57,885 nucleotides of DNA, taken from positions 1-57,885 of the forward strand of contig JAAPAO010000173.1 of NCBI GenBank assembly GCA_013115145.1. The letters are read 5' to 3'. The notes below the pieces were generated by a model, which saw only the letters and a program-made list of their open reading frames with translations, had not been told where the DNA came from and ran no database searches. This DNA is from Perkinsus chesapeaki (taxonomy: Eukaryota > Perkinsozoa > Perkinsida > Perkinsidae). A program made the position numbers and the translations under genes. Positions 11,944 through 23,823 of the stretch are shown here, one piece after another (positions within the stretch are counted from its first letter, which is position 1; each line of letters opens with the position of its first letter).

Positions 11944-12063
11944 TTTGGTGAACCCTACTGTGACAGTAACAGTATAGGTAACTCTCGCTCGGAAGCTGCA
12001 CATAGAATGGACAGTCTAACTTAGCCAATTTCGGCGTTGGACTATAAACTCACACACACCAAC
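11944..12063 (+). repeat. Dispersed ~120-bp repeat, copy 1
   Basis: Shared blocks with the copies at 15460, 20425 and 21225: GGTGAACC, GCACATAGAA, a GTCTAACT.AGCC block, and a terminal GCGTTGGACTATAAACTCAC followed by a CA run. Confidence 0.7.
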
Positions 12064-12930
12064 CGTTGAGGTGAACTAACTCAGATTAACCTTATTTGTA
12101 ATACACCCTGCCCTTTCCTGTCATTCTGAACCATCTACCATACGACTCTACTCGGTGGCCCTCCGAATTCCCGCTGTTATAACAGCAGCAGTCAGTTCTC
12201 GGCTCGTTAGAGGTTCTAACGGAAAATTCCTCCCGTCTTCTATGTATCAAAATTCGCCGGGTGCGTAACATACAGCATCTGTTGCGATAACTAACTAAAG
12301 CCTCTCCCGGTTGAGAAAAGAAAGCTTATGCTTTTGAAAAGCCCAGGCCGCTGTGTCTGTTAGCAAATGTGAAGTATCTTCATGGGTACCTGAATAAGAG
12401 TCTTATTATAAGACGCATTATTAGTCATAATACGAAACTCATAATGAGTTGCACGTGTCCACTACTTTCCATTTTTCCGAAGTCTTTGAGTTTTTTCATA
12501 ACTTACATCGATTTTCATGCCCGATTAAGTCGCTTATATGTACCGTTGCTAACTCTAACCATCTTCTCTCGGGGGTGCCCGACAGCCTGGCCGTCTGTGG
12601 CCGCCAGCCACCGGCCGCGCTCCGGTCGAGTGGGCTTGTAACGTGACGAGACGCCGATAATCGATTATGATGCCGGCGAGATTTCACTGAGCGAAATTAC
12701 ACTTCCAGGCTAGACGTCTCTCGGGGTATTTTAAAGTTGTTGGTATCTTAGGTTGAACCGCGCTGTGATTCTACGTAAGGTCTCATCCTATACTTTGTAT
12801 AACTTTTCTTGACCCTTTTACTTTGACTTTTTGATCATCTCTGTGAGTGGACTTTGGCATTTCCGGGAGTTTAAGTTGTTTCCCTTGGGATTGAGTATGC
12901 TCTCAGTGATACCGTTTTCATTAGCTTTAC

Positions 12931-14367
12931 ATGTTCCGAGCTGCTATCGTCGGAAGCCTCCTCTGTGCCATTACACACTGCGCTGAACCCAATATGGCGC
13001 ACGCGGTTAAGGTCGAAGGTGTGGAGGTTGAGCTACGTCGACCCTCTCAGAGAGACTCCAAAGATGTTGTGAAAACTGCCGGTGAGGATGAACCCAAAAA
13101 GAGCAAGAAGAAGAGCTGGTGGAAGACCTTGACAAGAACCAAGCGCTCGTCCGAAAGCAGCCTTCTCAATTCCAAACGTTCTCCTGGTAAATCTGATGGC
13201 CGCAATGCTCACAGCGAGGGCTCGCACGTCTTCCGGGTGATTGGGACTTGGGGTGATGAATCTTTTATGGAATCAAAGAGAAGGTCGAGCTTCTCTAACT
13301 TGGCCAACCGCTGGAGTCATGGTGACACTTTGCCGAGACGCTCTTCTGGCAGCAAAGGAGACAGTCTTTTGAAAAGTATCTTTCAGAAGAAGAAGAAAAC
13401 CGCAGGTGTTACAGATCTGGATCTCTCTGCCTCTTTTGGGATGTGGCCGACTGACTCCAAGGACACACCATCTAGCCCTATCTCGCCTGGAACTCTGAGC
13501 ACTGATGAATTCTTCGGGAAAGCACTAGATGCATACAAACTAGCTCCTGTTACCAATGGTTCATCCGCCACCCACTCGAATCCGTCACCCGCAAGCAAGC
13601 CTGCTGATCCTGTAGAAGATGTGTTCTGCAATTATGCTGTTATGCACCCAGATGCGTTGTGCCTTTACAAGCAACGAGGTTCTGACACTTTCACTGATAT
13701 TTTTCATCACAATTTCATGACCAAAGAGACCAAAACCTGTCCGACTTTCACTTTTACACCACCGGAGCTGTCTGGCAAAGATTTTGGTAGGAAGGAAATC
13801 TCTCGGGCCTGGAAGAACGCACTGGCCCATGTCAAGAAAGCTCGTTGGCAGGACACAGCTGTACAAACCGATCTGATGAAGTTCTCCCACGTCATTATAG
13901 GGACCTGCGACATCGCCTTCCCGAAAGATTTGAAGACAGATATTTCGGCTCTCGTCGTTCAACCCGAACATAAAGGCAAGCTTACTCTCGCCTTCTTCAC
14001 TGAGCCAGAGCAGCCCCAAGTGGGAGTCGAGTTCACCATGGTCGAGCCTGAGAGGCACTCAAGTACGACAAGAACATATTACAGCTATGAGCCAAACTTC
14101 ACCATTTCGATGATTAGAGCCGGCGTGGAGCCCAGGGCAAAGGTGACTGTCAACAACGTGACCGTATTCTCAGCCGGTATCAGTCCGTATGGTACTCCGA
14201 CACCTCAGATAATCAAAGACAAAGTCAGCCAGACTCCACAGGGACAGTTTTTCTTTTTTTATCATAAAAGACTATCCGAAGATCCCTTTGCAATGATGAA
14301 GTACCAAGGCAAGTCTGCCATATTGCATTACTTAGACTCCAAATTGCAGTTAGAGACAACGTTGTGA
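12931..14367 (+). CDS. Secreted lineage-specific protein, family S member 2
   Basis: Intronless, 478 residues. A signal peptide (MFRAAIVGSLLCAITHCAEP) is followed by a long basic, Ser-rich region with KKK and KRS clusters, unlike member 1, and then the conserved family block. In order: FCNYAV...ALCLYK, FTDIFHHNF, TKTCPTFTFTP, RKEISRAWKNA, ARWQD, MKFSHVIIGTCDI, SALVVQPE, KLTLAFFTEPE, and near the end FFFFYHKR....AMMKYQGKSAIL. The alignment with the gene at 8349 is collinear, so the two are ancient tandem duplicates about 3.4 kb apart. Function unknown. Confidence 0.88.
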   Translation: MFRAAIVGSLLCAITHCAEPNMAHAVKVEGVEVELRRPSQRDSKDVVKTAGEDEPKKSKKKSWWKTLTRTKRSSESSLLNSKRSPGKSDGRNAHSEGSHVFRVIGTWGDESFMESKRRSSFSNLANRWSHGDTLPRRSSGSKGDSLLKSIFQKKKKTAGVTDLDLSASFGMWPTDSKDTPSSPISPGTLSTDEFFGKALDAYKLAPVTNGSSATHSNPSPASKPADPVEDVFCNYAVMHPDALCLYKQRGSDTFTDIFHHNFMTKETKTCPTFTFTPPELSGKDFGRKEISRAWKNALAHVKKARWQDTAVQTDLMKFSHVIIGTCDIAFPKDLKTDISALVVQPEHKGKLTLAFFTEPEQPQVGVEFTMVEPERHSSTTRTYYSYEPNFTISMIRAGVEPRAKVTVNNVTVFSAGISPYGTPTPQIIKDKVSQTPQGQFFFFYHKRLSEDPFAMMKYQGKSAILHYLDSKLQLETTL

Positions 14368-15335
14368 TGTATATATACCTAGATGCTATTATCAATGTTG
14401 TTGTTGTTAAATAAGCCAGCGCGATGTAGTTGAGTTAGAGAAGTGTGATTCGCGTAATGTCATTCGGGTTGGATGCGGCTGTTTTGCGGTTATTGATTGC
14501 GGACCGAAAGCTCCTTACGTAGAATGACTGAAAAGAGCTGCAATTGTTGCACATATATATTGTAAAATGACTTCAGCCGATTAAAAATGGCAAGATTCCC
14601 TCTGTTATATCGCTACATATGGCGATACTATCACAACCGCTGATAAGTCCACAAGTTGTGGACCACAACCTTACGAAACACATTTCAATTGCTATTTTCA
14701 ACGCTTTCAAAGCTCTTTGTACAGTAAGTGTCCAAAGTATTGCGCGATGCGAGTTATTCGCAGCGGATAGTGATAACAATGGGGCCGGTTGCCATGACGG
14801 CCGGCTTCGACTATCTGTAAGGGTGAAAGTACTCCTCCAGGGCAGGAGGCAGGTTTCACAGAGGATTAGCATTACACGAGTGTAGCTTACTGATGTGAAA
14901 CCTTTTTTTTACATTTTTGGGAGCCTCCTGAATGGCAAGCAAAATAACTTCACAGAGGTCTAGTAGAAGTAACCGGAGATCATCTTAACCCAAAAACAGA
15001 TAGAAGGTTTTGGAGGTTTTTCCGGTACCACCGCTATATTATAGCGTGTTGAGGTCTCTTACCGAGGACGGCGTGCAAAGCGGTTCTCTGGAAAAATGTC
15101 GTGTACACCTTTTCAACGCTTATTTTGACAGGCAAGCAAAATTTACGCTAAATTTTTTTAAAATGGTCTCTAATAACGATCAACACATGATACAAGTTGT
15201 ATCATACAACAATCACGTTCTTCTCCTCAAAGGCTACTGGCTTGGAAGTATGTGTCGAAGTTGAAGTTCCTATATGCGAAGTTGTATTTCGAGTCCAAGA
15301 GATGAAGCTTGGGGTGCCGCATCTTGCGAGCCGTT

Positions 15336-15378
15336 GTTTTGGTAGTTGTACACAGGGCCTGTGTACAACTACCAAAAC
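15336..15378. repeat. Near-perfect 43-bp palindrome
   Basis: Arms GTTTTGGTAGTTGTACACAG-G (15336-15356) and its exact complement (15358-15378) around a single G. DNA of this kind can extrude a cruciform. No gene sits on it. Confidence 0.95.
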
Positions 15379-15459
15379 CAAAGCCTGTGTCACAAGCCCT
15401 TGGTTGCGTAAATGAATTCTGCTATGAGACTCCTAGTAGGAGTAGTAGTAGATTCTTCT

Positions 15460-15585
15460 GGGTGAACCATCCAGTGACAAAAGCAGTGCAGGTATTGAAC
15501 TCTTCCGGCAGTCGGACATAGAGGGGATAATCTAACTAAGCCTTTTTGCGTTGGACTATAAACTCAAACACACAACATTAGTGAA
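15460..15585 (+). repeat. Dispersed ~120-bp repeat, copy 2
   Basis: Reads GGGTGAACCATCCAGTG, then GCAGGTATTGAACTCTTCCG, TAATCTAACTAAGCC, and GCGTTGGACTATAAACTCAA with a CA-rich tail. Same orientation as copy 1. Confidence 0.75.
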
Positions 15586-16378
15586 GAACAGGGAGTCGTG
15601 GATGCATCTCTCTCTGCGATTTTTCACCTGCACATCGGGAAGATCTTCCGGCCTCGAACGCGGGAAGAGCCAAATCTTCTAGGTGTCACATTTCCGTGAG
15701 GTTAGATGATTCCCTGATAACGCACTCTACTCTTAGCAAACAGTGTGGCCACTGTTTTTTCAGCAGAGTGCGATCAGTGCGTTTGAGAGAAGACATTCTC
15801 GGAAGTTTTACCTTTTTGGATACTTAAAGCTCACCAGTTTTATATTGCTGGTAGTGAGACATTATTTTGTCCTGGTGCCTTTGTGGAAGCAAGATCAACG
15901 AATCATAAGCTACCAGTACAATACAGCTCCATGTGTGTAGAAGGTCTTGAACAATTACAATAATCCTATTATAGTGAACGATGTAACAGAGACAAAGAGA
16001 CCTGAACTTGGGGTACTTACATTACTAATGATATGACCAATTACTATCACCTGTGATAGAGTAGAAGACAAAAAACTCGGTAAAAGTTAGTTATACCTTC
16101 ACAGTAAAGGGCAATGAAGGGGTGGGCAAAGAGAGAAACAATGGCTTAGAAAATAGAAGTCTGCCAGCACGGTTCACTACTAGGAGGCAGCTCCAGTTCA
16201 GAACATACTAGCCGATAATCCTTGAGACGAGTAGATTATCGTTCTACTGTAGGAAAACAGACCGATAGTTAGCGCTCGAAGGCAACGTTAGTAGTCCAAG
16301 ATTTTCAACTCTGCTTCGCCCGCCTGCCCAATTCCATCCGAATCGGGCTAAATCGATTCCTGCTATTATTTAATCGGA

Positions 16379-17275
16379 ATGAAGACCCTCACTCCTTTTC
16401 TGGTGATTTTCGCTCGAGCTTTCGGCAGCTCCGTGGACGAGGAAGTCAATATGAGACCTAAGAGGGGCCGCGGTGGAGGCAGCAAAGTTGCATCTGATAT
16501 TTTCGCAGCACCTTACGAGCCTGTTGGAGGTGTAATTCCTGACCTCTATTGCAGCTTTAATGACCAAGACGAAGCCTTGTGTGCCACGAAGGAACGTTTC
16601 GGCGATGTCGAAAGTCTGACAGCCTTCAATATCAGTGAAGGTGCTGCCCAAAGTCAGGTCATTGGCGTTACTACGTACCCTCCTATTGGCGGGGTTGAGA
16701 AGAAAAAGACCTTGGGAAGGAGAGCTTTTGGAAAAATCAAGTCAATGGTAGTTAAAAGTGCCGTCCCCAAAACTGGCAAGGAGCCTCCACTCAAGAAACA
16801 TGACGTGAAGCCAGAAAAACGTATCGCGGTTAGCGGTCTCACCGAGATTGATATCTCGAAGGCGGCGACATTCACTTCCACCAACCCGAGTCATCATCTT
16901 GACTTCACTTTTGTCGACAAGTCGAATGATCACAAGACGTATGTGCTCGATCGCGTGGAAGAGGTTGGCTTTATAGACGTGTTCGAAGCTTATAATAAGC
17001 GAAGTCAGTTTAAATTCGGAAGCGCCCAGCCGAATGTGATTCTCGAGTATGACGGCAGGTTGAGTATGAGACGAGATGGCAACCTTATAGAAATTATGGA
17101 AGATCGAGTAATTGCTAATAGGTATTTCTGGACATTACCCAGCAATAAGGATAGCACGTGGCAAGATTTTGCCAAGTTCTATTACGGATTTTTTTTCAAG
17201 CTCCCCTCAGGAAGATACGCCTTCTACGCTGAAGATTGCATTTTACGTGGTCCACCATTAGTGACGGAGGTGTAA
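16379..17275 (+). CDS. Secreted protein, divergent family S member 3
   Basis: Intronless, 298 residues, with a short hydrophobic start (MKTLTPFLVIFARAFGSS). It keeps the first family block as LYCSFNDQDEALCATKE, with two cysteines spaced much as in members 1 and 2, a basic Lys-rich middle, and an ending FFFKLPSGRYAFYAEDCIL that matches the FFF...AMM.Y...AIL ending of the others. The middle beta-rich block is replaced or highly diverged. Same strand and spacing trend as the two paralogues upstream. Function unknown. Confidence 0.75.
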   Translation: MKTLTPFLVIFARAFGSSVDEEVNMRPKRGRGGGSKVASDIFAAPYEPVGGVIPDLYCSFNDQDEALCATKERFGDVESLTAFNISEGAAQSQVIGVTTYPPIGGVEKKKTLGRRAFGKIKSMVVKSAVPKTGKEPPLKKHDVKPEKRIAVSGLTEIDISKAATFTSTNPSHHLDFTFVDKSNDHKTYVLDRVEEVGFIDVFEAYNKRSQFKFGSAQPNVILEYDGRLSMRRDGNLIEIMEDRVIANRYFWTLPSNKDSTWQDFAKFYYGFFFKLPSGRYAFYAEDCILRGPPLVTEV

Positions 17276-18308
17276 GGAAATGAGAAGTGTGAATGGCAGA
17301 CAGTGAAGATCTCTCAGCAGTGTGCTGTACATTGCTATCAAGATTTATTGTTGTTCGTGCTGTTGTTGTACTCCTTAAGTGTTGAGTTTGCTAGTTCATA
17401 ATAGGAATCTTTTAGATCCCTGAATGAGAGAAAATAGGGTCTTCCTTTATCATTATATACAAGACGGATGGGGACCAGTATTATCCTTTATCTTGCTTGT
17501 GAGAAATCGATCAGTGAAGCGTCCGCTTGGCTAGAAGCCAATGGCTACTCCCTTATCAAAAGAAACGAAACTTGTCCGGTACGTGAATCCGCACTCAACG
17601 ATAGAGCTCAAAAAGACACACAAAATATAACTCAATACTCAGATACTCAGGTCAATCAGTGGATCGTAATTGTGTCGAGTATGGCTTGTTCTTCGCTGAT
17701 AATAAGGCATCGTACAGCTACTCTATATCTAGCTAGCTCACTCACGTAGGGGGGCCTACGAAGTCTGCTAACGCAACGGCGGATCATACGGTTTTTCTAT
17801 GCTTGAACGGAGCCTGGCTCCGGGAGCCATGGAAATGAAAAGGCTCTTTGTAGACGGGAATCATCAGAAAGCCATTGAATCCATTTATATCTTTGTCGAG
17901 CCACATAACCGGCTAGTCTTCCGACCGTTTCCAACTATCACCGATCGATCGAAGCTTCTAGACAAATGATTGTCATGCCTTCAAGCTATTTTGCACTTAT
18001 CCTGTTTCTGAGCCTCGCGCCTTTTTAAGCTCCTTGTCTTCCCGCCAAACGGGCTCCTTACGATCTTTGTGTGAACCGCAAAATACCACGAGACATTCAC
18101 AATGCCTATCTGGAATGTGTGTCAGAATGCGTTGCATAGTCGAACCAGCGCGGCAACCGTTGCACTGAGCTTTCGCAGTTGGAAGCGCCATACGAATAGG
18201 CGGGCTATGGGAGGCCACGCACCGTTTCCCGGCGGGATATTACCGCGCCACGAGAAGCGTCGCCATCGGACCAGTTTCCATCTGGCAGATTTTCTTTAGT
18301 ATAGCATC
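17276..18308. other. Spacer without a supported gene
   Basis: No splice-consistent or motif-bearing frame found. A short GAGCCTGGCTCCGGGAGCC dyad near 17810 is the only mark. Confidence 0.4.
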
Positions 18309-19069
18309 ATGGTGGTGTTCAAAACTGGGTTACTATCAAGTCTTGCAGCCGCCCTGCAACCTGGGAAATACTGCTACCAGCAATTGGTGTCTAAAACTGG
18401 TCCGGTGAGTTGGTACGACTGTGTAATGCTAGATTATGCTTCCTCTACTAACGCCTCGATGTCTTACACTTATTTCGGCAAGGATTGGTACGATATATAT
18501 TATGACGATGTCAGCTTCCAAGGAGATAAGGTCATCTTAAAGCGTCTCGGTAAAGTCGAAGGACCCGAGCTGTATCCATATTTTGACGTTGGTTTCGATC
18601 TCAAAGTCAACGCCGCTAGTGAAGTACATATGGTGGGTAAAAACGGCAAGTACGATTACAAGCTTACAACTGATGCCTGTAGAAACAGCCCAAGAGGGAT
18701 GCACAGAGTGGTATGTCCTGCGCCTTCGCTCGGAAGAGAGTTTGCTTGAGGGGCATGTATTCGGCTACGAACCGTCCGGACGGTCGCGGTATGTATTTGT
18801 CTCTTTACCCCACCTCGAAACGTAGTATGGTTGTGGCTTTCAATTCGAATCATCAAACTTTCACTCTGGCCTATAATGATCTCACGTTATCTCCCAGGAG
18901 GGAACAGGAAGGTGAAGTTATCGTACTGACAAGCCCTTACAAGAAGTATTGTGATAACTACTTCAATATAACCGCCAAGTATGTCTATGACAAATGGAAC
19001 GATGTGGTGTATTTCATTCCAAGGGATGAATCTAGTCCCAAACTCAAGTTGAACCATAGGCGTCCTTGA
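18309..19069 (+). CDS. Small secreted protein with one intron or frameshift
   Basis: ATG at 18309 opens a signal-like start (MVVFKTGLLSSLAAALQPG). The first frame continues to about 18710 with aromatic- and Cys-containing sequence (KYCYQQL, WYDCVML, GKDWYDIYYDD). The second part, in another frame, runs to 19069 and reads MYLSLYPTSKRS...KKYCDNYFNITAKYVYD. A very short intron starting GTATGTCC near 18712 and ending CTCGGAAG would join the frames; a one-base indel is the alternative. Tyr-rich beta-type sequence and paired cysteines suggest an extracellular protein. Not recognisably family S. Confidence 0.6.
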
Positions 19070-20149
19070 CCGTTCAATGGACTATTCAGTCCACCTCAGT
19101 TGGATATTGAAGTGCATCATCATGTGATCGATTCTGTGGCTAAAATACTTTCATTTGACAAGTCAAAGCGTTTACTCATGGTTATCATTTTTTGGGGAAT
19201 AGAGAATTCCTCGCCAGTCTTTCTCTTTTACCGAATCTCAGTGTCGGTTGGTCGACGTCTTCGTATTATTTTCATCGTTAAGGTCGGTATATCACCCGTT
19301 TGAAGAGATTAATGATAGATTGAGTTCTGATACACTATTGGTAATACTTCTTGTTCAACATTTAGAGACTAATGCCTGCTCCATGCAATATCGAGACCAA
19401 GGCATGATGACACTTGAACTTTATAATAGCATCACTCCAGGCATGGCGATGAACGCCGGACAAGAACTCGTCAGTATAGTTACATCAATGATTGTAACGC
19501 CGAGCACTGTTGATGGTGTAACAGTACGCAAACTCTAAGTTTAAGAGTATCTGGAAAAGTATAACCTAAGATTGTCCCTTGTAGGCTACAGATAATCGAC
19601 TACTTTAGGTAGCGTAATCTATAAGTAAGTATTACACAATACTGTTGTCCATAGTGGGGCACAAATACTGTCTCCACAATGGAAAGTGAGTTTACATATT
19701 TATAAAATTGACCTAGCTCATTTCCTTTCTTGTTCACACCGCTATTAAAAGAAGGTGATATTATTCTGTGAGGATCAGCAATTGGCTGATTACGTATATC
19801 TAGGGTGTATACTTCACACCAACCGCGTGACCTTGCTTAGTATGATTCTGTATTGAAGAAGGCGGCGCTCTTGCGTTGCACTACTAGCTTCACGAGCGTT
19901 TGGCCGAATTTGATAAGTCTGGCAGAAGTGCGCTGTATCAACTGTATGTTAACTCGACAATATGTTGGAGCACAATTGACACTTAGTTGCATGAATACTT
20001 ACTCAGAAATCAACTTGGTGTGCTAGTGGGACACGATATGGAGTTGAATGCAAAGCTGTCGGCAGATATCTGATGAAAGCAAATCAACTTTCACGATATG
20101 CGAGCACCCTCGAAGAGAGGAGATGTCAGCTTTCCTGGGCCTCAAGTAT

Positions 20150-20798
20150 TCATTCATTTTTCCACAATGCTGAAGAAGACTCACCTCCCATCAGCGCAAT
20201 AGCGCGCTGCCTGTCAATGTTTCCTCCCAAGCATTTGTCATCTAGAACCAGCCAACAATCCTCGGGCCTATCGAACTCGATGGCTGCCAACGTCCACATA
20301 ACTTCAATGATATCGGGGGACTGCTCTCCTGCTCTTGAAGCATACCTGATGAGCATCATAGAGACCTCGGCAGCTCAGAAATGAGATATGGGAATACCAA
20401 GTATCATGCTCGCAAGGAGATCTGCGTGTGTGTGAGTTGATAGTACAACGCCAAAAATGGCTTAGTTAGACTATCCGTTCTATGTGCAACTGCTGCCGGA
20501 GGAGTTTAATACCTGCACTGTATGGTTCACCCATACGAGGAGATCTGCACTACCCTTAAATGAAAGGATGCAAGGCTTTTTCATTTTCCTGGGATATTTA
20601 TACAGTTTCGATAGGTAGTATTCTATTATATGATCACGAAATCCCTTAATTTTCCGATAAGGTGGTATATTAATAAAGCCCGGCCGTTGGAGGTCTGCTA
20701 ACCTTACCAAATGTCAACGTCCCCAACAACATCATCCATCAATATCTCAATGCCTTCCAGTGCAGCTCTGAGCCCATCTGGATGAGCCACTATAACCT
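20150..20798 (-). pseudogene. Unidentified exon fragments
   Basis: Two coding-like blocks on the minus strand are bounded by splice-like signals: 20705-20798 (after TTTTTTAG, reading VIVAHPDGLRAALEGIEILM..., ending GTAAGG) and 20150-20340 (IIEVMWTLAAIEFDRPEDCW..., ending at a GTGAGT). A dispersed repeat copy sits between them, so the gene may be broken, or the repeat is intronic. No family recognised. Confidence 0.35.
20425..20545 (-). repeat. Dispersed ~120-bp repeat, copy 3
   Basis: Inverted relative to copies 1 and 2. The minus strand reads GGGTGAACCATACAGTGCAG, then GTTGCACATAGAACGGATAG, TCTAACTAAGCC, GGCGTTGTACTATCAACTCA and a CA run. Confidence 0.75.
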
Positions 20799-21224
20799 AA
20801 AAAACACGAAGGAACACCATGGACCCTCAGTACAAGTGGGAAATACCGCTGACACTTTTTGGGTTCTTCGGAAAAGTCCGAGTTTTACTTGCCAACGTAG
20901 CGTCTGAGTCTTACCATCTTTTCTCCTAGACCGGAAGTCCTCCTCTCGACTAGCATTCGAGCTAGCTCATGGATGCCGGAGAACCGCATCGTTAATAAAA
21001 CGGAAGACGAACTATTTCAATCCCCGGACTCCTCCTATCACACAATCCATCCCGTGCCTGGAACCGGTCGGGCATTAGTTGTCGTTGATGTTTTGCAGCA
21101 TTAAGCAGATAACTCAACCAATAGTGGGTCAGTTATCGGCTTATAAGTGGTAGTTAACCTTGAGCTCCGGCTCGTACGGTATGCATCGGTATCAGTCTGC
21201 TCGCTCACTCCGATCGTCTAACCT

Positions 21225-21345
21225 TTTTAGGTGTATAATAATGTGTGTCTATAGTCCAACGCCAAGAACCGCCGGTCGGCAGAAGCATCCGTTCTATGTG
21301 CAACTGCCGAGAGGGATTACCACTTAGACTTCGCTTGTCACTGTA
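21225..21345 (-). repeat. Dispersed ~120-bp repeat, copy 4
   Basis: Inverted and more diverged. The minus strand keeps GTTGCACATAGAACGGAT and TTGGCGTTGGACTATAGACA. Confidence 0.65.
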
Positions 21346-22339
21346 TTATGTGACCATTCCCTTTAATATCTCTAGCATTTGATGAGCTATATTTGGCACT
21401 TTTACAACTATCCATAATAACTGCGCAATACTCCTGCGTATATCGAGGCCGTCAGGACACTACACTTGAGGCTTCCCATGCAGGTGATGGTTTAGGTGTA
21501 TAGAGATATGACTGGACAGCTAAGTGTTGCAAACCGTTTCGCATATATACAACGAGGCTCCAGAAGAGAGGGTCTGGCAGTGAAGAGTGTTCCATGGAGC
21601 ACTTCTAGGGAATATCGTACGGAAAGCCTATCGTCATGAAGACGGGAATTCAGTACTGCTGGATCGGCAATGAGAATCTGTGAAGTCAGCCGGAAATGAA
21701 ACCTACAACTCACCCTGCAGAGGTGACATCAACTGGTGAAACGCCGATCGACGCGGGAGGGGGGGAACTAACTAGAAGATGTCGAGAAACAGAATTTGCC
21801 AAGGAGATATCCGTGAAGCTCGAATGTTAACGTGGAAAAAGCTTTGGAAGCATTGTAGGCTTGAGACTCAAACGGTTGAGCACCTCGCTTCTCTCCCGCT
21901 CCCTAATTCGGTGGATGGTCCATGTGCCGCATGCCATCCATGTTTGCACGTTTCTATTCGCGGATAAAGCCCAGCAACAGCAGAGAAGGAGTTCTCGAAC
22001 TCAAAAGTCTCCGTGTCTTTGAATACCACTATGCGGAATAGAGACGGTGCCCCTGCGCTGCAGCTCTCGGGATTAGTTAGCGTGTTTGTCGGTCTCAAGT
22101 TGATGGTCGAGTAGCTACACACATTTCCCTAGCCAAATCAGTCATAGCTCGCTCGCCCGATCAGCTCGAGGATGCTGCCGATTGATAAACCGAGCATGGA
22201 TTCATGATTTCGTATTAATGATCGCTCACTTTATCTTTGAGTGATTCCTCCAACTATTCTTTCAGTTAACTTTTCTCGCTCATAGCTGGAAAGCTATCAT
22301 CAACTTTGTGGTATCCACATTAGCTAATCCCCGCTCACT

Positions 22340-22789
22340 ATGCACATGCCCGCTTTGGTGTGCATCTTATCTCTCATCAATGTCTGGTCTCTGAGCTCTG
22401 CCCTCGATACATATTATCACTACATGACCCACGGGGTGTGTATTGAGGTTTTCTGGCCGTCTCCAGGCATGGTCGTGGATATTATTCGCTGCCGAACAAG
22501 ATACGCCATAGCTGATCCGACATCCAAGCGAATGGAGGTTTCTGGCACCAACCCATACTACATAGCCGAACGAAGTAAAGCGGATTACAATGCTTATGTC
22601 GGAAGCTTCGCGCAGACGTGCAACTTCCCTGGTCCCCTAGAACTATACAAGAAAAGCTTCGGCGAATATATACATGACGGAGTGGTCAACACACTTGCTA
22701 CACTCTTCAATGGTTCATATATTGCTCTGAGGTCTGGCTATTGTGATATGGGATCCTTGGATGATCGATTACAGCAAACTGCACCGTAG
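22340..22789 (+). CDS. Small secreted protein, 149 residues
   Basis: Intronless. A clear signal peptide (MHMPALVCILSLINVWSLSS) is followed by a compact domain with cysteines at GVCIEVFW, IIRCRTRY, TCNFPG and GYCDMG, which could form two disulfides. Not recognised. Its position at the edge of the secreted-gene region fits the same lineage-specific secretome. Confidence 0.65.
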   Translation: MHMPALVCILSLINVWSLSSALDTYYHYMTHGVCIEVFWPSPGMVVDIIRCRTRYAIADPTSKRMEVSGTNPYYIAERSKADYNAYVGSFAQTCNFPGPLELYKKSFGEYIHDGVVNTLATLFNGSYIALRSGYCDMGSLDDRLQQTAP

Positions 22790-23823
22790 TCGCTATTTTC
22801 ATTAGGTCCGCACATGCGCGCTTCGCTAAATCAATCTCGTATATCTGTTGCTGTCGGATGGCCGCTTTTACGACGCTTCAAGTCCTTTATATGAGGTTTA
22901 AGAGATCATTTCTGCCCACATTTCGCATCGTCTGGGCATTTATAGAATCTTTTCGATCAAGTAATATTGTGTCTACCAGTTGGTGAATGCACGGAGAGCA
23001 AGGCGGTGTCAAATCTCCGCTACGGAGACCGTAGTAGGAGTATCTTTGAGTGATCATGGGTCAGAACTAGTGATCCAGTTTCTCTCAAGCTGCAAACTTC
23101 TGTAGACATTTCGCCACTGTTGCCGTAGAAGTGCATGTAATGACCTCCATGGGCGTCTATTCAGAGCAAAAACGTCATATAAAACCATTGCTGACCGGCT
23201 ATCGCACATGTCTAGGCGAGCTTGAATCGTCGCTTTCGTTTCGGGATTAGGAATGCAATGAAAGGAAGAATAACTATATCTTCGTTGCATCAGCCGCCCA
23301 GTGTCATCCATGGGCACCCTCGATTGGGGTCCTACTACATACACTGTATGATACAACGATCGACAAGAAGAAAGGTGGAAATGAAACGAAATATTATTCC
23401 ATTTTCACTGTAGGAGAGTTCCATCAATATGGATCGCTGAGACAGAATTCAAGCGATGCTGTTTTACATTTCGGTCTTCTTGTAGAAAATCGCCGGTTTT
23501 GGAATTCTGCCGAATTCCCCTCACGGAGCCAGTCACTAAAGCGGTATTCTGTGTTGCCTTATCATTCTTCAACCTCACACATCGCTCGAGCCCGACAGAC
23601 AATCATCATCTGAAACGTGCGCCACGGGCCTTTTTTTCGATAAGCAAGGTACCGTCATGCATACCGATACTAAATCCACAAGGCTAGCAATCATACAACC
23701 AAGGGTCGCCCCGTCCGTTCTCAGCCATGGTAGGTTGGCTGAATATCAAAGGCAAACCTTCGCGCCCCTGCCCAATTACAAGGGGTAACCCGAATTAAAG
23801 TGTGAACTCAAGCGGGAATGCAA
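22790..23823. other. Spacer without a supported gene
   Basis: No splice-consistent coding sequence seen on either strand. Confidence 0.4.

Larger units (their letters stand above)
9504..12930. other. Long spacer, mostly without genes
   Basis: Apart from one small candidate on the minus strand (10053-10411) and one copy of a dispersed repeat (about 11944-12063), I see nothing coding. A C-run/G-run inverted pair (CCCCCCCGGG...GGGGGG, near 10488) and a G9 run (near 11072) are the only other marks. Confidence 0.5.
14368..16378. other. Spacer with repeat copy 2 and a long palindrome
   Basis: No supported gene. It holds a 21-bp perfect inverted repeat (15336-15378) and the second copy of the dispersed repeat (about 15460-15585). 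Confidence 0.5.
19070..22339. other. Spacer with repeat copies 3 and 4 and a gene fragment
   Basis: Apart from the minus-strand exon fragments at 20150-20798 and the two repeat copies I see no supported gene. Confidence 0.4.
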
